From Trujillonella endophytica (GTDB lineage: Bacteria > Actinomycetota > Actinomycetes > Mycobacteriales > Geodermatophilaceae): a stretch of DNA of 64,000 bases. Within the stretch, counting starts at the first letter, position 1, and each line of letters begins with the position of its first letter. A model generated the notes under the pieces. The model had not been told where the DNA came from. It ran no database searches and saw nothing but the letters and a program-made list of their open reading frames with translations. Shown here in pieces: positions 1 through 7,577 of the stretch. A program made the translations under genes and the position numbers. Location: contig NZ_JABGCI010000013.1 in NCBI RefSeq assembly GCF_019799905.1, forward strand, positions 1 through 64,000, in the 5' to 3' direction.

Positions 1-61
1 AGCCTCTCAGCGCCGATGGTACTGCCCTGGAGACGGGGTGGGAGAGTAGGACACCGCCGGA
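1..61 (+). rRNA. rrf: 5S ribosomal RNA, 3' part only
   Basis: The first ~61 bases match the 3' half of an actinobacterial 5S rRNA. They contain the GCGCCGATGGTACTGC segment, the GGAGAC and GGGAGAGTAGG segments, and the conserved CACCGCCGGAC end. The full gene is about 120 nt, so its 5' half and presumably the 16S and 23S genes lie upstream of the window. The exact 3' end is uncertain by 1-3 nt. A strong terminator follows 16 nt later, which fits the end of an rRNA operon. Confidence 0.93.
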
Positions 62-77
62 CAACCATTCCCAGGAA

Positions 78-106
78 GGGCCCCAGCCACCAGGCTGGGG
101 CCCTTT
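78..106 (+). terminator. Rho-independent terminator of the rRNA operon
   Basis: A perfect 11-bp stem (GGGCCCCAGCC at 78-88, GGCTGGGGCCC at 93-103) closes a 4-nt ACCA loop. AA precedes it and TTT follows. It is correctly placed just after the 5S rRNA. Confidence 0.92.
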
Positions 107-176
107 CTGCATTCTCGAGGCACATGCGGAGCGAGTGCGGCGACGCCGCATCATGACGCGGATCCTGCGGCTTCAG

Positions 177-257
177 CGCACACAGTCGGCGTCCCCCGGG
201 TCCGGTGTGTGCGCACAGGCCGCGCGATCCGGCCCGGCGCGCCGCGTCGGCGCACAC
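177..257. repeat. GCGCACAC repeats, two direct and one inverted
   Basis: GCGCACAC occurs at 177-184 and 250-257, and its complement GTGTGCGC lies around 208-215. The first and inverted copies could form a hairpin with a loop of about 23 nt. The stretch from 107 to 336 otherwise shows no gene, tRNA or recognisable site. Function is unknown; the hairpin could help end transcription of the leftward DUF2461 gene, but it lies over 120 nt past its stop. Confidence 0.3.
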
Positions 258-336
258 GCTTGCGGCGGCGGTACTCGTCAGCGAGTCGGGGCGCCGCCGG
301 GCATCGGCTACGCCGAGTCCGGCCCGTGGCCGGCCC

Positions 337-1002
337 TCACCGGCGGCGGGTCTCCTTCGTCGTCGCACCGACGTTGTCCGCGAGCCAGCGGTTGAGCGCC
401 ACCACGTCGCGCCACGCAGCGCGGACCCGGTGAAGTGCCTCGCGCTCGTGCAGCCACGGTGCCGGCTCGAACTGCTGGGCGACGTTGAGCGACCGGTGCC
501 GGAGCAGGTCGGCACGCCCGTCGTCGGGCACGTCGAGACCCCGCGGGGTGCGGGTGAGGCGGTCACCGCCCACCTGCCAGCCGCCGCCGGCGAGGCGGGC
601 GACCTCGCCGGCCAGTCGGCGGCCCTGCACGTCGTCGACCACCGCCCGCCGGTAGCGCGCCACCTGGTCGGACTCCAGGCGCCAGCTGCCACCGGCCACG
701 CGCAGTCCGTCGGCCGAGATCTGCACGTACCAGGCGCCCGCGCCACTGCCCGGCGGCTCCACCACGGCGCCCTGGTGCGTCTTGTACGGCGTCTTGTCGT
801 TGCTGAACCGCACGTCCCGGTGGGGACGGAACAGCTTCGCCGGGCCGAACTCGTCGGCCAGCTCGTCCACGAGTGCCTGGAGCGGGGCCCGCACGCAGGA
901 CTCGTACAGCGCGCGGTGCTCGGTCCAGTACGTCTTGCTGTTGTCGGCCTCCAGGCCCTCGTAGAAGACCAGGCCGTCGTCCGGGAAGCCGTCGAACGTC
1001 AC
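337..1002 (-). CDS. DUF2461 domain-containing protein
   Basis: This 221-residue protein matches the DUF2461 (TIGR02453) family, whose biochemical function is not established. Family hallmarks are the opening FDGFPDDGLVFYEGLEADN-type segment, the NKTYW-like motif near residue 23, the RDVRFSNDKTPYK segment in the first third, and the GAWYVQIS strand. Start: GTG at 1002 gives the family N terminus; longer upstream readings have no family resemblance. Its GTG overlaps the TGA of the upstream GNAT gene by 4 bp, so the two are probably translationally coupled. Length is normal for the family. Confidence 0.85.
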   Translation of the reverse strand: MTFDGFPDDGLVFYEGLEADNSKTYWTEHRALYESCVRAPLQALVDELADEFGPAKLFRPHRDVRFSNDKTPYKTHQGAVVEPPGSGAGAWYVQISADGLRVAGGSWRLESDQVARYRRAVVDDVQGRRLAGEVARLAGGGWQVGGDRLTRTPRGLDVPDDGRADLLRHRSLNVAQQFEPAPWLHEREALHRVRAAWRDVVALNRWLADNVGATTKETRRR

Positions 1003-1586
1003 CGTCCCTCCCGGACATCCAGCTCCGCGTGCCAGAGCACCTCGCGCAGCGGGTCCCCGCCGGTGTCCAGGGTGCGGGCCCAGCCCTCCCGGGCCCAGCC
1101 CGCCGACTCCAGGAACCGGGCGGTCACGTCGTCCGCCTCGGGGACCCACATGGTCAGCCGCGCGGCACCCATGGCGGTCGCCAGGTCCGCCACCGCGGCC
1201 AGCAGGCGGCTGCCGTGCCCCCGGCGGCCCCACCTCGGTTCCACGAGCAGCGCGGCGACCTCCGTGGTCGGGCCGTCGTGCGACGCCTGCTCACCGGGGT
1301 CGACCTCGGGCGGTCCGTAGGCGGCGAAGCCGGCCACCACGTCACCGTCGACGGCGACCAGGACCCCGTGCGCCGGAGTCGGCGGCGTGACCACCGCTGC
1401 CCGCCAGACCTCCGCCGCGGCCGCCTCGTCCCACTCGTCGAGGACCGCGGTCGGGAGCACCGCGCGGTACGCCGTCCGCCAGGTGACCGCCTGGACCCGG
1501 GCCATCTCCGCGGCGTCGCCCGGCCGGGCCGGGCGCACCGAGACGGCGGCGGTGCCGGTGAGCCGGGGGAAGGAGGGCGGTTCCAC
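999..1586 (-). CDS. GNAT-family N-acetyltransferase
   Basis: The 195-residue product has the GNAT fold, which transfers an acetyl group from acetyl-CoA to an amine. Visible features are the N-terminal strand VRPARPGDAAEMARV, the VAALLVEPRWGRRGHGSRLLAAV segment that forms motif A (R/Q-x-x-G-x-G/A loop, here RRGHGS, around residues 123-128), and a C-terminal ESAGW segment typical of motif B. The substrate cannot be told from sequence. A TACGCT hexamer lies exactly 6 nt before the GTG start (1593-1598 on the minus strand), suggesting a leaderless transcript. It forms a two-gene unit with the DUF2461 gene through a GTGA overlap. Confidence 0.85.
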   Translation of the reverse strand: MEPPSFPRLTGTAAVSVRPARPGDAAEMARVQAVTWRTAYRAVLPTAVLDEWDEAAAAEVWRAAVVTPPTPAHGVLVAVDGDVVAGFAAYGPPEVDPGEQASHDGPTTEVAALLVEPRWGRRGHGSRLLAAVADLATAMGAARLTMWVPEADDVTARFLESAGWAREGWARTLDTGGDPLREVLWHAELDVREGR

Positions 1587-1648
1587 CGGGGCAGCGTAGG
1601 CGCAGGTGGAGCGGTGTCCGTCGTACCCGCCAGGCAGGATCGGCAGCC

Positions 1649-2872
1649 GTGACCGCCCCCGTCGCCGACCGGCTGCCGGCTCCGCTCGCCCGGCGGATCG
1701 CCCTCGCCGCCCAAGGGCTCGCCGAGCCGCGGCCGACGGGGCCCGTGGACAGCCGGCAGCTGCGGCGGGTCACCGACCGGCTGGCGGTGGTCCAGATCGA
1801 CTCGGTGAACGTCCTCTCCCGCTCGCACTACCTGCCCTACTTCAGCCGGCTGGGCGCCTACCGACGGCCGGCGCTCGACGACTTCACCGGCCGGCGGCAC
1901 GAGCTGTTCGAGTACTGGGCCCACGAGGCGTCGTACCTGCCGGTCCGGCTGCACCCCTTCCTCCGCTGGCGCATGGCCGCGGCCGAGGACCACGCCTGGG
2001 GGAACATGGTCCGGCTGCAACGCGAGCGGCCCGGTTACGTCGCCGAGGTGCTCGACCGTGTCCGCGAGCAGGGGCCGACCAGGGCCAGCGAGCTCCTGGA
2101 GACCCGGCGCGAGCGGCCCGGGACGATGTGGAACTGGCACCCGGCCAAGGTCGCCCTCGAGTGGTTGTTCTTCACCGGGGCGCTCACGTCGCGCGGCCGT
2201 ACGGCGGGGTTCGAGCGCGTCTACGACCTCACCGAGCGGGTCCTGCCGTCCCCCGTCCTGCAGACGCCCACCCCGGAGCCGGCCGCGGCGTTCCGGGAGC
2301 TGGTCCGGACGGCCGCCCGCGCCCTCGGCGTGGCGACCGAGCGGGACCTGCGCGACTACTTCCGGCTGCGGCCGGCGGCCGCGCGGACGGCGATCGAGGA
2401 GCTCACCGAGGCCGGGGAGCTCCAGCCCGTCGCCGTCGAGGGGTGGGGCGCCCCGGCGTGGCTGGACCCGGCCGCCCGCCGGCCGCGGTGGATCCGCGCC
2501 CGCGCGCTGCTGAGCCCCTTCGACTCCCTCGTCTGGGAGCGCCCGCGCGTCGAGCGCATCTTCGGCTTCCGGTACCGCCTGGAGATCTACACGCCCGCCG
2601 CGCAGCGGGTGCACGGCTACTACGTGCTGCCGTTCCTGCTCGGGGACCGGCTCGTCGCCCGCGCCGACCTCAAGGCCGACCGCCGGGCCGGCGCCCTGCT
2701 GGTCCAGGCGGTGCACGGTGAGGAGGGCGTCGACCGGGCCGAGGTGGCCGCCGAGCTTGCCGCCGAGCTGCGGCTGATGGCCGACTGGCTCGAGCTCGGG
2801 CGGGTCGTGGTCGTCGGGGCCGGGGACCTGGCGCCGGACCTCGCCGCCGCCGGCACCGCCGTCACGGGGTGA
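1649..2872 (+). CDS. YcaQ/AlkX-like DNA glycosylase (HTH_42 family)
   Basis: This 407-residue protein belongs to the winged-helix YcaQ/AlkX family (PF06224). Characterised members are DNA glycosylases acting on interstrand crosslinks and bulky alkylated bases. The catalytic QxD motif of the family is present as QID at about residues 50-52 (VVQIDSVNV). The HYLPYFSRLGAY segment, the EYWAHEASYLP segment (residues ~91-101), and the C-terminal LLSPFDSLVWERPR and FGFRYRLEIY segments are also family signatures. Length is typical. Its 3' end overlaps the convergent DUF1232 gene by 11 bp. A weak CAGGAT hexamer 8 nt before the GTG could be a -10 element. Substrate choice is inferred from the family only. 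Confidence 0.85.
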   Translation: MTAPVADRLPAPLARRIALAAQGLAEPRPTGPVDSRQLRRVTDRLAVVQIDSVNVLSRSHYLPYFSRLGAYRRPALDDFTGRRHELFEYWAHEASYLPVRLHPFLRWRMAAAEDHAWGNMVRLQRERPGYVAEVLDRVREQGPTRASELLETRRERPGTMWNWHPAKVALEWLFFTGALTSRGRTAGFERVYDLTERVLPSPVLQTPTPEPAAAFRELVRTAARALGVATERDLRDYFRLRPAAARTAIEELTEAGELQPVAVEGWGAPAWLDPAARRPRWIRARALLSPFDSLVWERPRVERIFGFRYRLEIYTPAAQRVHGYYVLPFLLGDRLVARADLKADRRAGALLVQAVHGEEGVDRAEVAAELAAELRLMADWLELGRVVVVGAGDLAPDLAAAGTAVTG

Positions 2873-3272
2873 GCCGCGCCCCGGCCAGCCGCAGCACGAC
2901 CGCCAGACCCGCCGGGCTGCCCGGCCACGCGCGGCCGATGGCGTCGGGTCCGGCCCGCCGGACGACGGCGCGCAGCGCCAGGGCCACCACGACGACGTCG
3001 TCGGCGTAGCCCAGCACCGGCACGACGTCGGGCACGAGGTCGACGGGGGAGAGCAGGTAGGCCAGCAGCAGCCACAGCCGCACCCGGACGCCGCGGGGAA
3101 CCCCGGGGTCCCGGGCCAGGCGCCGCACCAGGCGCACCAGGTCGGGCACCAGCCGCAGCGCCTCGCGCACGGTGAGGTCCTCGGGCCGGGCCCGCCAGAG
3201 CAGCACCAGCAGGAGCGCCCACACGAGCAGGAGGCCGCCGACGACGGCCAGCAGCGTGGCCCACCACTCCAT
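2862..3272 (-). CDS. DUF1232 (YkvA-like) membrane protein
   Basis: The 136-residue protein has one N-terminal membrane helix (residues ~4-25) and a C-terminal DUF1232 segment recognisable by LLAYLLSPVDLVPDVVPVLGYADD (given here only in part: core SPVDLVPD around residues 84-91). The domain occurs in many small bacterial membrane proteins; its role is unknown. ATG at 3272 was chosen over the longer open frame because the upstream part overlaps the thyA start region and is not protein-like. CACACT lies 7 nt upstream of the ATG and resembles a -10 box of a leaderless gene. It is divergent from thyA with only 46 bp between the two. Confidence 0.8.
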   Translation of the reverse strand: MEWWATLLAVVGGLLLVWALLLVLLWRARPEDLTVREALRLVPDLVRLVRRLARDPGVPRGVRVRLWLLLAYLLSPVDLVPDVVPVLGYADDVVVVALALRAVVRRAGPDAIGRAWPGSPAGLAVVLRLAGARLTP

Positions 3273-3318
3273 GTCGGAGAGTGTGTCCTGTCGGTCCCGG
3301 CACGTAGGGTCCACACCC

Positions 3319-4137
3319 GTGGTGGGGACTGCCGGGCAGCCGGTCGACACGCAGTACGAGGACCTCCTGCGGCGGGTCCTGGAGCAGGGGACGCCGAAGG
3401 CCGACCGCACCGGCACGGGCACGGTCAGCCTGTTCGGGGAGCGGCTGCGCTACGACCTCTCGGCCGGCTTCCCGCTGCTGACCACGAAGAAGGTGCACCT
3501 GCGCTCGATCGTCGTCGAGCTGCTGTGGTTCCTCCGCGGCGAGAGCAACATCGGCTACCTGCACGACCACGGGGTGTCCATCTGGGACGAGTGGGCCTCG
3601 CCGGCCGGTGAGCTGGGGCCGGTCTACGGCGTGCAGTGGCGGTCGTGGCCCACGCCGTCGGGCGAGCACGTCGACCAGATCTCCGGCGTCCTCGACACCC
3701 TGCGCCGCGACCCCGACTCCCGCCGGATGGTCGTCTCCGCCTGGAACGTCGCGGCGATCCCGGACATGGCCCTGGCCCCCTGTCACACGCTGTTCCAGTT
3801 CCACGTCGCCGGCGGCCGGCTCTCCTGCCAGCTCTACCAGCGAAGCGCCGACATGTTCCTCGGCGTGCCGTTCAACATCGCCAGCTACGCGCTGCTGACG
3901 CACATGGTCGCCGCGCAGGTGGGCCTCGAGCCCGGTGACTTCATCTGGGTCGGTGGCGACTGCCACGTGTACGACAACCACCACGAGCAGGTCCGCGAGC
4001 AGCTGTCCCGCCCGGCCCGCCCCTTCCCGACCCTCGAGCTCGCCCCGGCGCCGTCGCTGTTCGACCACACCCCCGACGATGTGCGGGTGCACGGCTACGA
4101 CCCGCACCCGGCCATCCGCGCCGCCGTCGCCGTCTGA
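3319..4137 (+). CDS. thyA: Thymidylate synthase (folate-dependent, ThyA type)
   Basis: It methylates dUMP to dTMP using methylenetetrahydrofolate, producing dihydrofolate that the next gene (DHFR) recycles. The 272-residue length is close to the E. coli enzyme (264). Signatures are KADRTGTGT near the start, the phosphate-binding loop, the catalytic cysteine in APCHTLFQF (Cys155 with this numbering), the QRSADMFLGVPFN segment, and the DCHVYDNH stretch near residue 214. Start choice lies between tandem GTG codons at 3319 and 3322. A TAGGGT hexamer 8 nt upstream (3305-3310) suggests a leaderless transcript. thyA and dfrA are separated by 38 bp and form a natural folate pair. Confidence 0.97.
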   Translation: MVGTAGQPVDTQYEDLLRRVLEQGTPKADRTGTGTVSLFGERLRYDLSAGFPLLTTKKVHLRSIVVELLWFLRGESNIGYLHDHGVSIWDEWASPAGELGPVYGVQWRSWPTPSGEHVDQISGVLDTLRRDPDSRRMVVSAWNVAAIPDMALAPCHTLFQFHVAGGRLSCQLYQRSADMFLGVPFNIASYALLTHMVAAQVGLEPGDFIWVGGDCHVYDNHHEQVREQLSRPARPFPTLELAPAPSLFDHTPDDVRVHGYDPHPAIRAAVAV

Positions 4138-4175
4138 CCCGCGGGCGCCATGACGAACCCGCAGGACCCGGCGGC

Positions 4176-4664
4176 ATGACCATCAGCCTGATCTGGGCGC
4201 AGGCGCAGGCCCGGGTCATCGGTGCCGGCGGGACGCTGCCGTGGCACCTGCCCGAGGACCTGGAGAACTTCCGGAGGCTGACCGCGGGCTCCGTCGTCGT
4301 CATGGGCCGGCGCACCTGGGAGTCGCTGCCCGAGCGGTTCCGCCCGCTGCCCGGGCGCACCAACGTGGTGCTCACCGGCGATCCGCTGTGGTGGGCCGAG
4401 GGCGCCCGGCCGGCGTACTCGGTGAGCCAGGTGCTGAGTCAGCACCCGGACTGCTGGGTGATCGGCGGCGGGACGGTGTACGCGGAGTTCCTGCCCCATG
4501 CGGAGCGGGCGGTCGTCACCGAGGTGGACCTGGCCGTCGAGGGGGACACCCGCGCCCCGGTGCTCGGCACGGGCTGGCGGGTGGTGTCCCGCACCCCGGC
4601 CGAGGGGTGGACGACGTCGCCGTCCACCGGACTGCGCTACGCCGTCTCGGACCACCGCCGCTGA
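4176..4664 (+). CDS. dfrA: Dihydrofolate reductase
   Basis: It reduces dihydrofolate to tetrahydrofolate with NADPH, closing the cycle opened by thymidylate synthase immediately upstream. The 162-residue length is standard. Key features are ISLIWAQA at the N terminus, the LPWHLPEDL segment with the catalytic acid at Asp28 (equivalent to Asp27 of E. coli), the VVMGRRTWESLP NADPH-binding stretch (residues ~41-52), the GRTNVVLT strand, and the VIGGGTVY loop near residue 95. ATG at 4176 is clear. The thyA-dfrA pairing is common in actinobacteria. The symbol folA is also used for this gene. Confidence 0.96.
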   Translation: MTISLIWAQAQARVIGAGGTLPWHLPEDLENFRRLTAGSVVVMGRRTWESLPERFRPLPGRTNVVLTGDPLWWAEGARPAYSVSQVLSQHPDCWVIGGGTVYAEFLPHAERAVVTEVDLAVEGDTRAPVLGTGWRVVSRTPAEGWTTSPSTGLRYAVSDHRR

Positions 4665-4713
4665 GCGGCCCCGCGCGGCGGGTGCGCCGGACGCCGCTGG
4701 GTAGATTCTCCCC

Positions 4714-5610
4714 ATGACCAGCGACCCCGCCCGGCCCTTCGGGCGTGTGCTCTCGGCGATGGTCACCCCGCTCGCCGAGGACGGCTCGATCGACCTCGCC
4801 GGGGCCCAGCAGCTGGCCGCGCACCTGGTCGACCGGGGCGCCCACGACGGTCTCGTGGTCGCCGGGACGACGGGGGAGTCCGCGACGCTCAGCGACGCCG
4901 AGCAGCGGGCCGTGCTCGAGGCGGTGCTCGACGCCGTGGGCGACCGTGCCGTCGTCGTGGCCGGTGTCGGCACCAACGACACCGCGCACTCCATCGAGAA
5001 GGCCCGGGACGCCGCGCGCCTGGGCGCGCACGGGCTGATGGTCGTGACGCCGTACTACAACAAGCCGCCGCAGGAGGGCCTGCTGCGGCACTTCACCGCG
5101 GTGGCCGACGCCACCGACCTGCCGGTCATGCTCTACGACATCCCGCCGCGCACCGTCGTCCCGATCGAGGTCGAGACGCTCGTGCGTGCCGCCGAGCACC
5201 CGCGGATCGTCGCGGTCAAGGACGCCAAGGGCGACCTCGGGGCCGTCGCGTGGACCCTGGCCCGCACCGACCTCGTCTACTACAGCGGCGAGGACATGCT
5301 GAACCTGCCGCTGCTCGCGATGGGCGGCGTCGGCGTCGTCAGCGTGGTCGGGCATCTCGTCGGCCCCCGGCTCGCCGAGCTGGTTGCCGCCGTCGAGTCC
5401 GGCGACCTGGTCAAGGCCCGCGCGGTGAACGAGAGCCTGCTGCCCGTGTACACCGGCATCTTCCGCACCCAGGGAGTCATCCTGGTGAAGGCGGCCCTCA
5501 ACGCCCTCGGCCTCCCGGCCGGGCCGGTGCGGCCGCCGTTGGTCGACGTCACCCCCGAGCAGCTCGAGCAGCTGCGCACCGATCTCGCCGCCGGAGGCGT
5601 TCCCCTGTGA
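4714..5610 (+). CDS. dapA: 4-hydroxy-tetrahydrodipicolinate synthase
   Basis: It condenses pyruvate with aspartate semialdehyde, the first dedicated step of lysine and diaminopimelate synthesis. The 298-residue TIM barrel is of family length. The Schiff-base lysine is Lys169 (VAVKDAKG), the catalytic tyrosine is Tyr141 (LYDIPPRT), and the TTGES phosphate-type loop is near residue 51. A TAGATT hexamer lies exactly 6 nt upstream of the ATG (4702-4707) with no Shine-Dalgarno, pointing to a leaderless mRNA. Its TGA overlaps the GTG of the RNase J gene in a GTGA junction; the dapA-rnj pair is a classic actinobacterial arrangement. dapF lies 42 kb away in this window. Confidence 0.96.
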   Translation: MTSDPARPFGRVLSAMVTPLAEDGSIDLAGAQQLAAHLVDRGAHDGLVVAGTTGESATLSDAEQRAVLEAVLDAVGDRAVVVAGVGTNDTAHSIEKARDAARLGAHGLMVVTPYYNKPPQEGLLRHFTAVADATDLPVMLYDIPPRTVVPIEVETLVRAAEHPRIVAVKDAKGDLGAVAWTLARTDLVYYSGEDMLNLPLLAMGGVGVVSVVGHLVGPRLAELVAAVESGDLVKARAVNESLLPVYTGIFRTQGVILVKAALNALGLPAGPVRPPLVDVTPEQLEQLRTDLAAGGVPL

Positions 5611-7307
5611 GCTCCCTGACCGCCCAGCCCCACCTCGACCTCAAGATGCCGCCGCCGCTGCCCGCCGGCGGGCTGCGCGTGATGGCCCTGGGCGGGCTCG
5701 GGGAGATCGGCCGCAACATGGCCGTCCTCGAGTTCGAGGGTCGGCTGCTCGTCATCGACTGCGGCGTCCTGTTCCCCGAGGCCGAGCAGCCCGGCATCGA
5801 CCTGATCCTCCCCGACTTCGGCGTGATCGAGCACCGGCTCGACGACATCGAGGCGGTCGTGCTCACCCACGGGCACGAGGACCACATCGGCGCGCTGCCC
5901 TACCTGCTGCGGCTGCGCGGGGACATCCCGCTGGTCGGCTCCCGGTTCACCCTCGCCCTGGTCAAGGCCAAGCTGCGCGAGCACCGCATCGACCCGGTGC
6001 TGGTCGAGGTGGCCGGCGGGGACGACCACCTGGCGGGGCCGTTCCACTGCGAGTTCATCAAGGTCAACCACTCGATCCCCGACGCCCTCGCCGTCGCCGT
6101 GCACACCCCGGCCGGCCTGCTGGTGCACACCGGGGACTTCAAGATGGACCAGCTGCCGCTGGACGGCGTCCTCACCGACCTGGGCGCCTTCGCCCGGCTG
6201 GGCATCGAGGGCATCGACCTGCTGCTCTCGGACTCCACGAACGCCGAGGTGCCCGGCTTCGTCACCAGCGAGCGCGCGATCGGCCCGGTCCTGGACGACG
6301 TGTTCCGCCGCGCCACCCAGCGCCTGATCGTCTCCAGCTTCGCCAGCCACGTGCACCGCATCCAGCAGGTGCTCGACGCCGCCCACGCCCACGACCGCAA
6401 GGTCGCCTTCGTGGGCCGCTCGATGGTCCGCAACATGGGTGTCGCCCGGGACCTCGGCCTGCTGCGCATGGCGCCGGGCCTCATGGTCTCCCTCGACGAG
6501 GCGACGAAGATGCCGGGCGAGCAGGTCGTGCTGGTCAGCACCGGCTCGCAGGGGGAGCCGCTGTCGGCGCTGGGCCGGATGGCGCGCGGCGAGCACCACC
6601 AGGTGACCATCGAGGCCGGCGACACGATCGTGCTGGCGTCGTCGCTGGTCCCGGGCAACGAGACCGCCGTCTACAAGGTCATCAACGGCCTGGCCCGGCT
6701 CGGTGCGACCGTGATCCACAAGGAGACGGCGATGGTGCACGTCTCCGGGCACGCGCCGGCCGGTGAACTCCGCACGCTGCTCAACGTCGCCAAGCCGCGC
6801 TACCTGATGCCGGTGCACGGCGAGTGGCGGCACCTGCGCGCCCACGCGGCGCTCGCAGAGCAGACCGGGATGGCCACCGACCGGATCCTCCTGGCCGAGG
6901 ACGGCGTCGTGGTGGACCTCGTCGACGGCAAGGCATCCATCGTGGGGTCCGTGCCGATCGGCAACGTCTACGTCGACGGGCTGAACGTCGGCGACGTCGG
7001 CGAGGAGTCCCTGCAGGAGCGGCGGATCCTCGGCGACGAGGGCTTCGTCGCGCTCACCGTCGTCGTGGAGCCCTCGACCCGGACAATCGTGCGCCCGGTG
7101 CACCTGTCGACCCGCGGCTTCTCGCAGAACCCGGCGGCCTTCGACGAGGCGCTGCGACTGGTCGAGGACGCCCTCAAGCGCACGCTGGAGGACGGCGAGG
7201 TCGACGCGCACCGGCTCTCGCAGGTGATCCGCCGGACGGTCGGCAAGTGGGTGAGCGACACCTACCGCCGCCGGCCGATGATCATCCCCACCGTCCTCGA
7301 GGTGTAG
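5607..7307 (+). CDS. rnj: Ribonuclease J
   Basis: This 566-residue metallo-beta-lactamase/beta-CASP nuclease matures and degrades RNA with 5'-3' exonuclease and endonuclease activity. The zinc-binding HxHxDH motif is residues 88-93 (THGHEDHIG). Other signatures are GGLGEIGRNM near residue 29, the second-half TGDFKMD segment, DSTNAEVPG, the beta-CASP STGSQGEP motif, VHVSGHAP, and PVHGEWRHL. The C-terminal domain (residues ~450-566) carries the usual RNase J appendix ending with TYRRRPMIIPTVLEV. GTG at 5607 was chosen because it overlaps the dapA stop (GTGA) and gives the normal N terminus; longer readings run through dapA out of frame. Confidence 0.96.
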   Translation: MSSLTAQPHLDLKMPPPLPAGGLRVMALGGLGEIGRNMAVLEFEGRLLVIDCGVLFPEAEQPGIDLILPDFGVIEHRLDDIEAVVLTHGHEDHIGALPYLLRLRGDIPLVGSRFTLALVKAKLREHRIDPVLVEVAGGDDHLAGPFHCEFIKVNHSIPDALAVAVHTPAGLLVHTGDFKMDQLPLDGVLTDLGAFARLGIEGIDLLLSDSTNAEVPGFVTSERAIGPVLDDVFRRATQRLIVSSFASHVHRIQQVLDAAHAHDRKVAFVGRSMVRNMGVARDLGLLRMAPGLMVSLDEATKMPGEQVVLVSTGSQGEPLSALGRMARGEHHQVTIEAGDTIVLASSLVPGNETAVYKVINGLARLGATVIHKETAMVHVSGHAPAGELRTLLNVAKPRYLMPVHGEWRHLRAHAALAEQTGMATDRILLAEDGVVVDLVDGKASIVGSVPIGNVYVDGLNVGDVGEESLQERRILGDEGFVALTVVVEPSTRTIVRPVHLSTRGFSQNPAAFDEALRLVEDALKRTLEDGEVDAHRLSQVIRRTVGKWVSDTYRRRPMIIPTVLEV

Positions 7308-7325
7308 TCCCCGTCCGGGGCGGCG

Positions 7326-7500
7326 TCACGGCGCCACCCGGACGGCGGTCACCACCAGGTTGTCGACGCATCGGTGCCTGGGCGGCGCCACCGTCACCGA
7401 GCTGCCGCAGCGCGAAGCGGTAGAGCTCCGGGCCGTGCGCGGTGTAGGCCGCCCGCACGTCCAGCGGCCCCACCGCGCGGAGCTGTCGCCGCAGCACCAT
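7326..7500 (-). pseudogene. Remnant of a sigma-factor gene, N-terminal start only
   Basis: Reading leftward from ATG at 7500, about 27 residues (RAAYTAHGPELYRFALRQL, then GDGGAAQ) resemble region 2.1 of actinobacterial ECF/SigK-type sigma factors. After AAQ the resemblance stops and the frame runs on as low-quality sequence to 7282, inside the end of rnj. A good Shine-Dalgarno (GGGAGGGG, 4-8 nt upstream) is still present before the ATG. In the next frame a short piece ending VDNLVVTAVRVAP stops at 7326 and could be the tail of another gene fused by deletion. The most likely reading is a deletion remnant. This is the only content I can see between rnj and the S9 peptidase gene (7308-7577). Confidence 0.45.
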
Positions 7501-7577
7501 GCCACCCCTCCCGCCGGACCGATACCCGTTGGCATACGTCCGCCGGGCCGGGACCGTTCACCCCGGCCGGCGGAGGG

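Noticed and set aside
107..336. tRNA gene or small gene after the 5S rRNA
   Set aside because: No cloverleaf with a T-loop TTCGA and CCA-type stem fits; short frames here are low quality.
5280..7211. Long minus-strand frame opposite dapA and rnj
   Set aside because: Its protein is rich in V, G, D, H, Q and R with no fold, typical of antisense of GC-rich genes.
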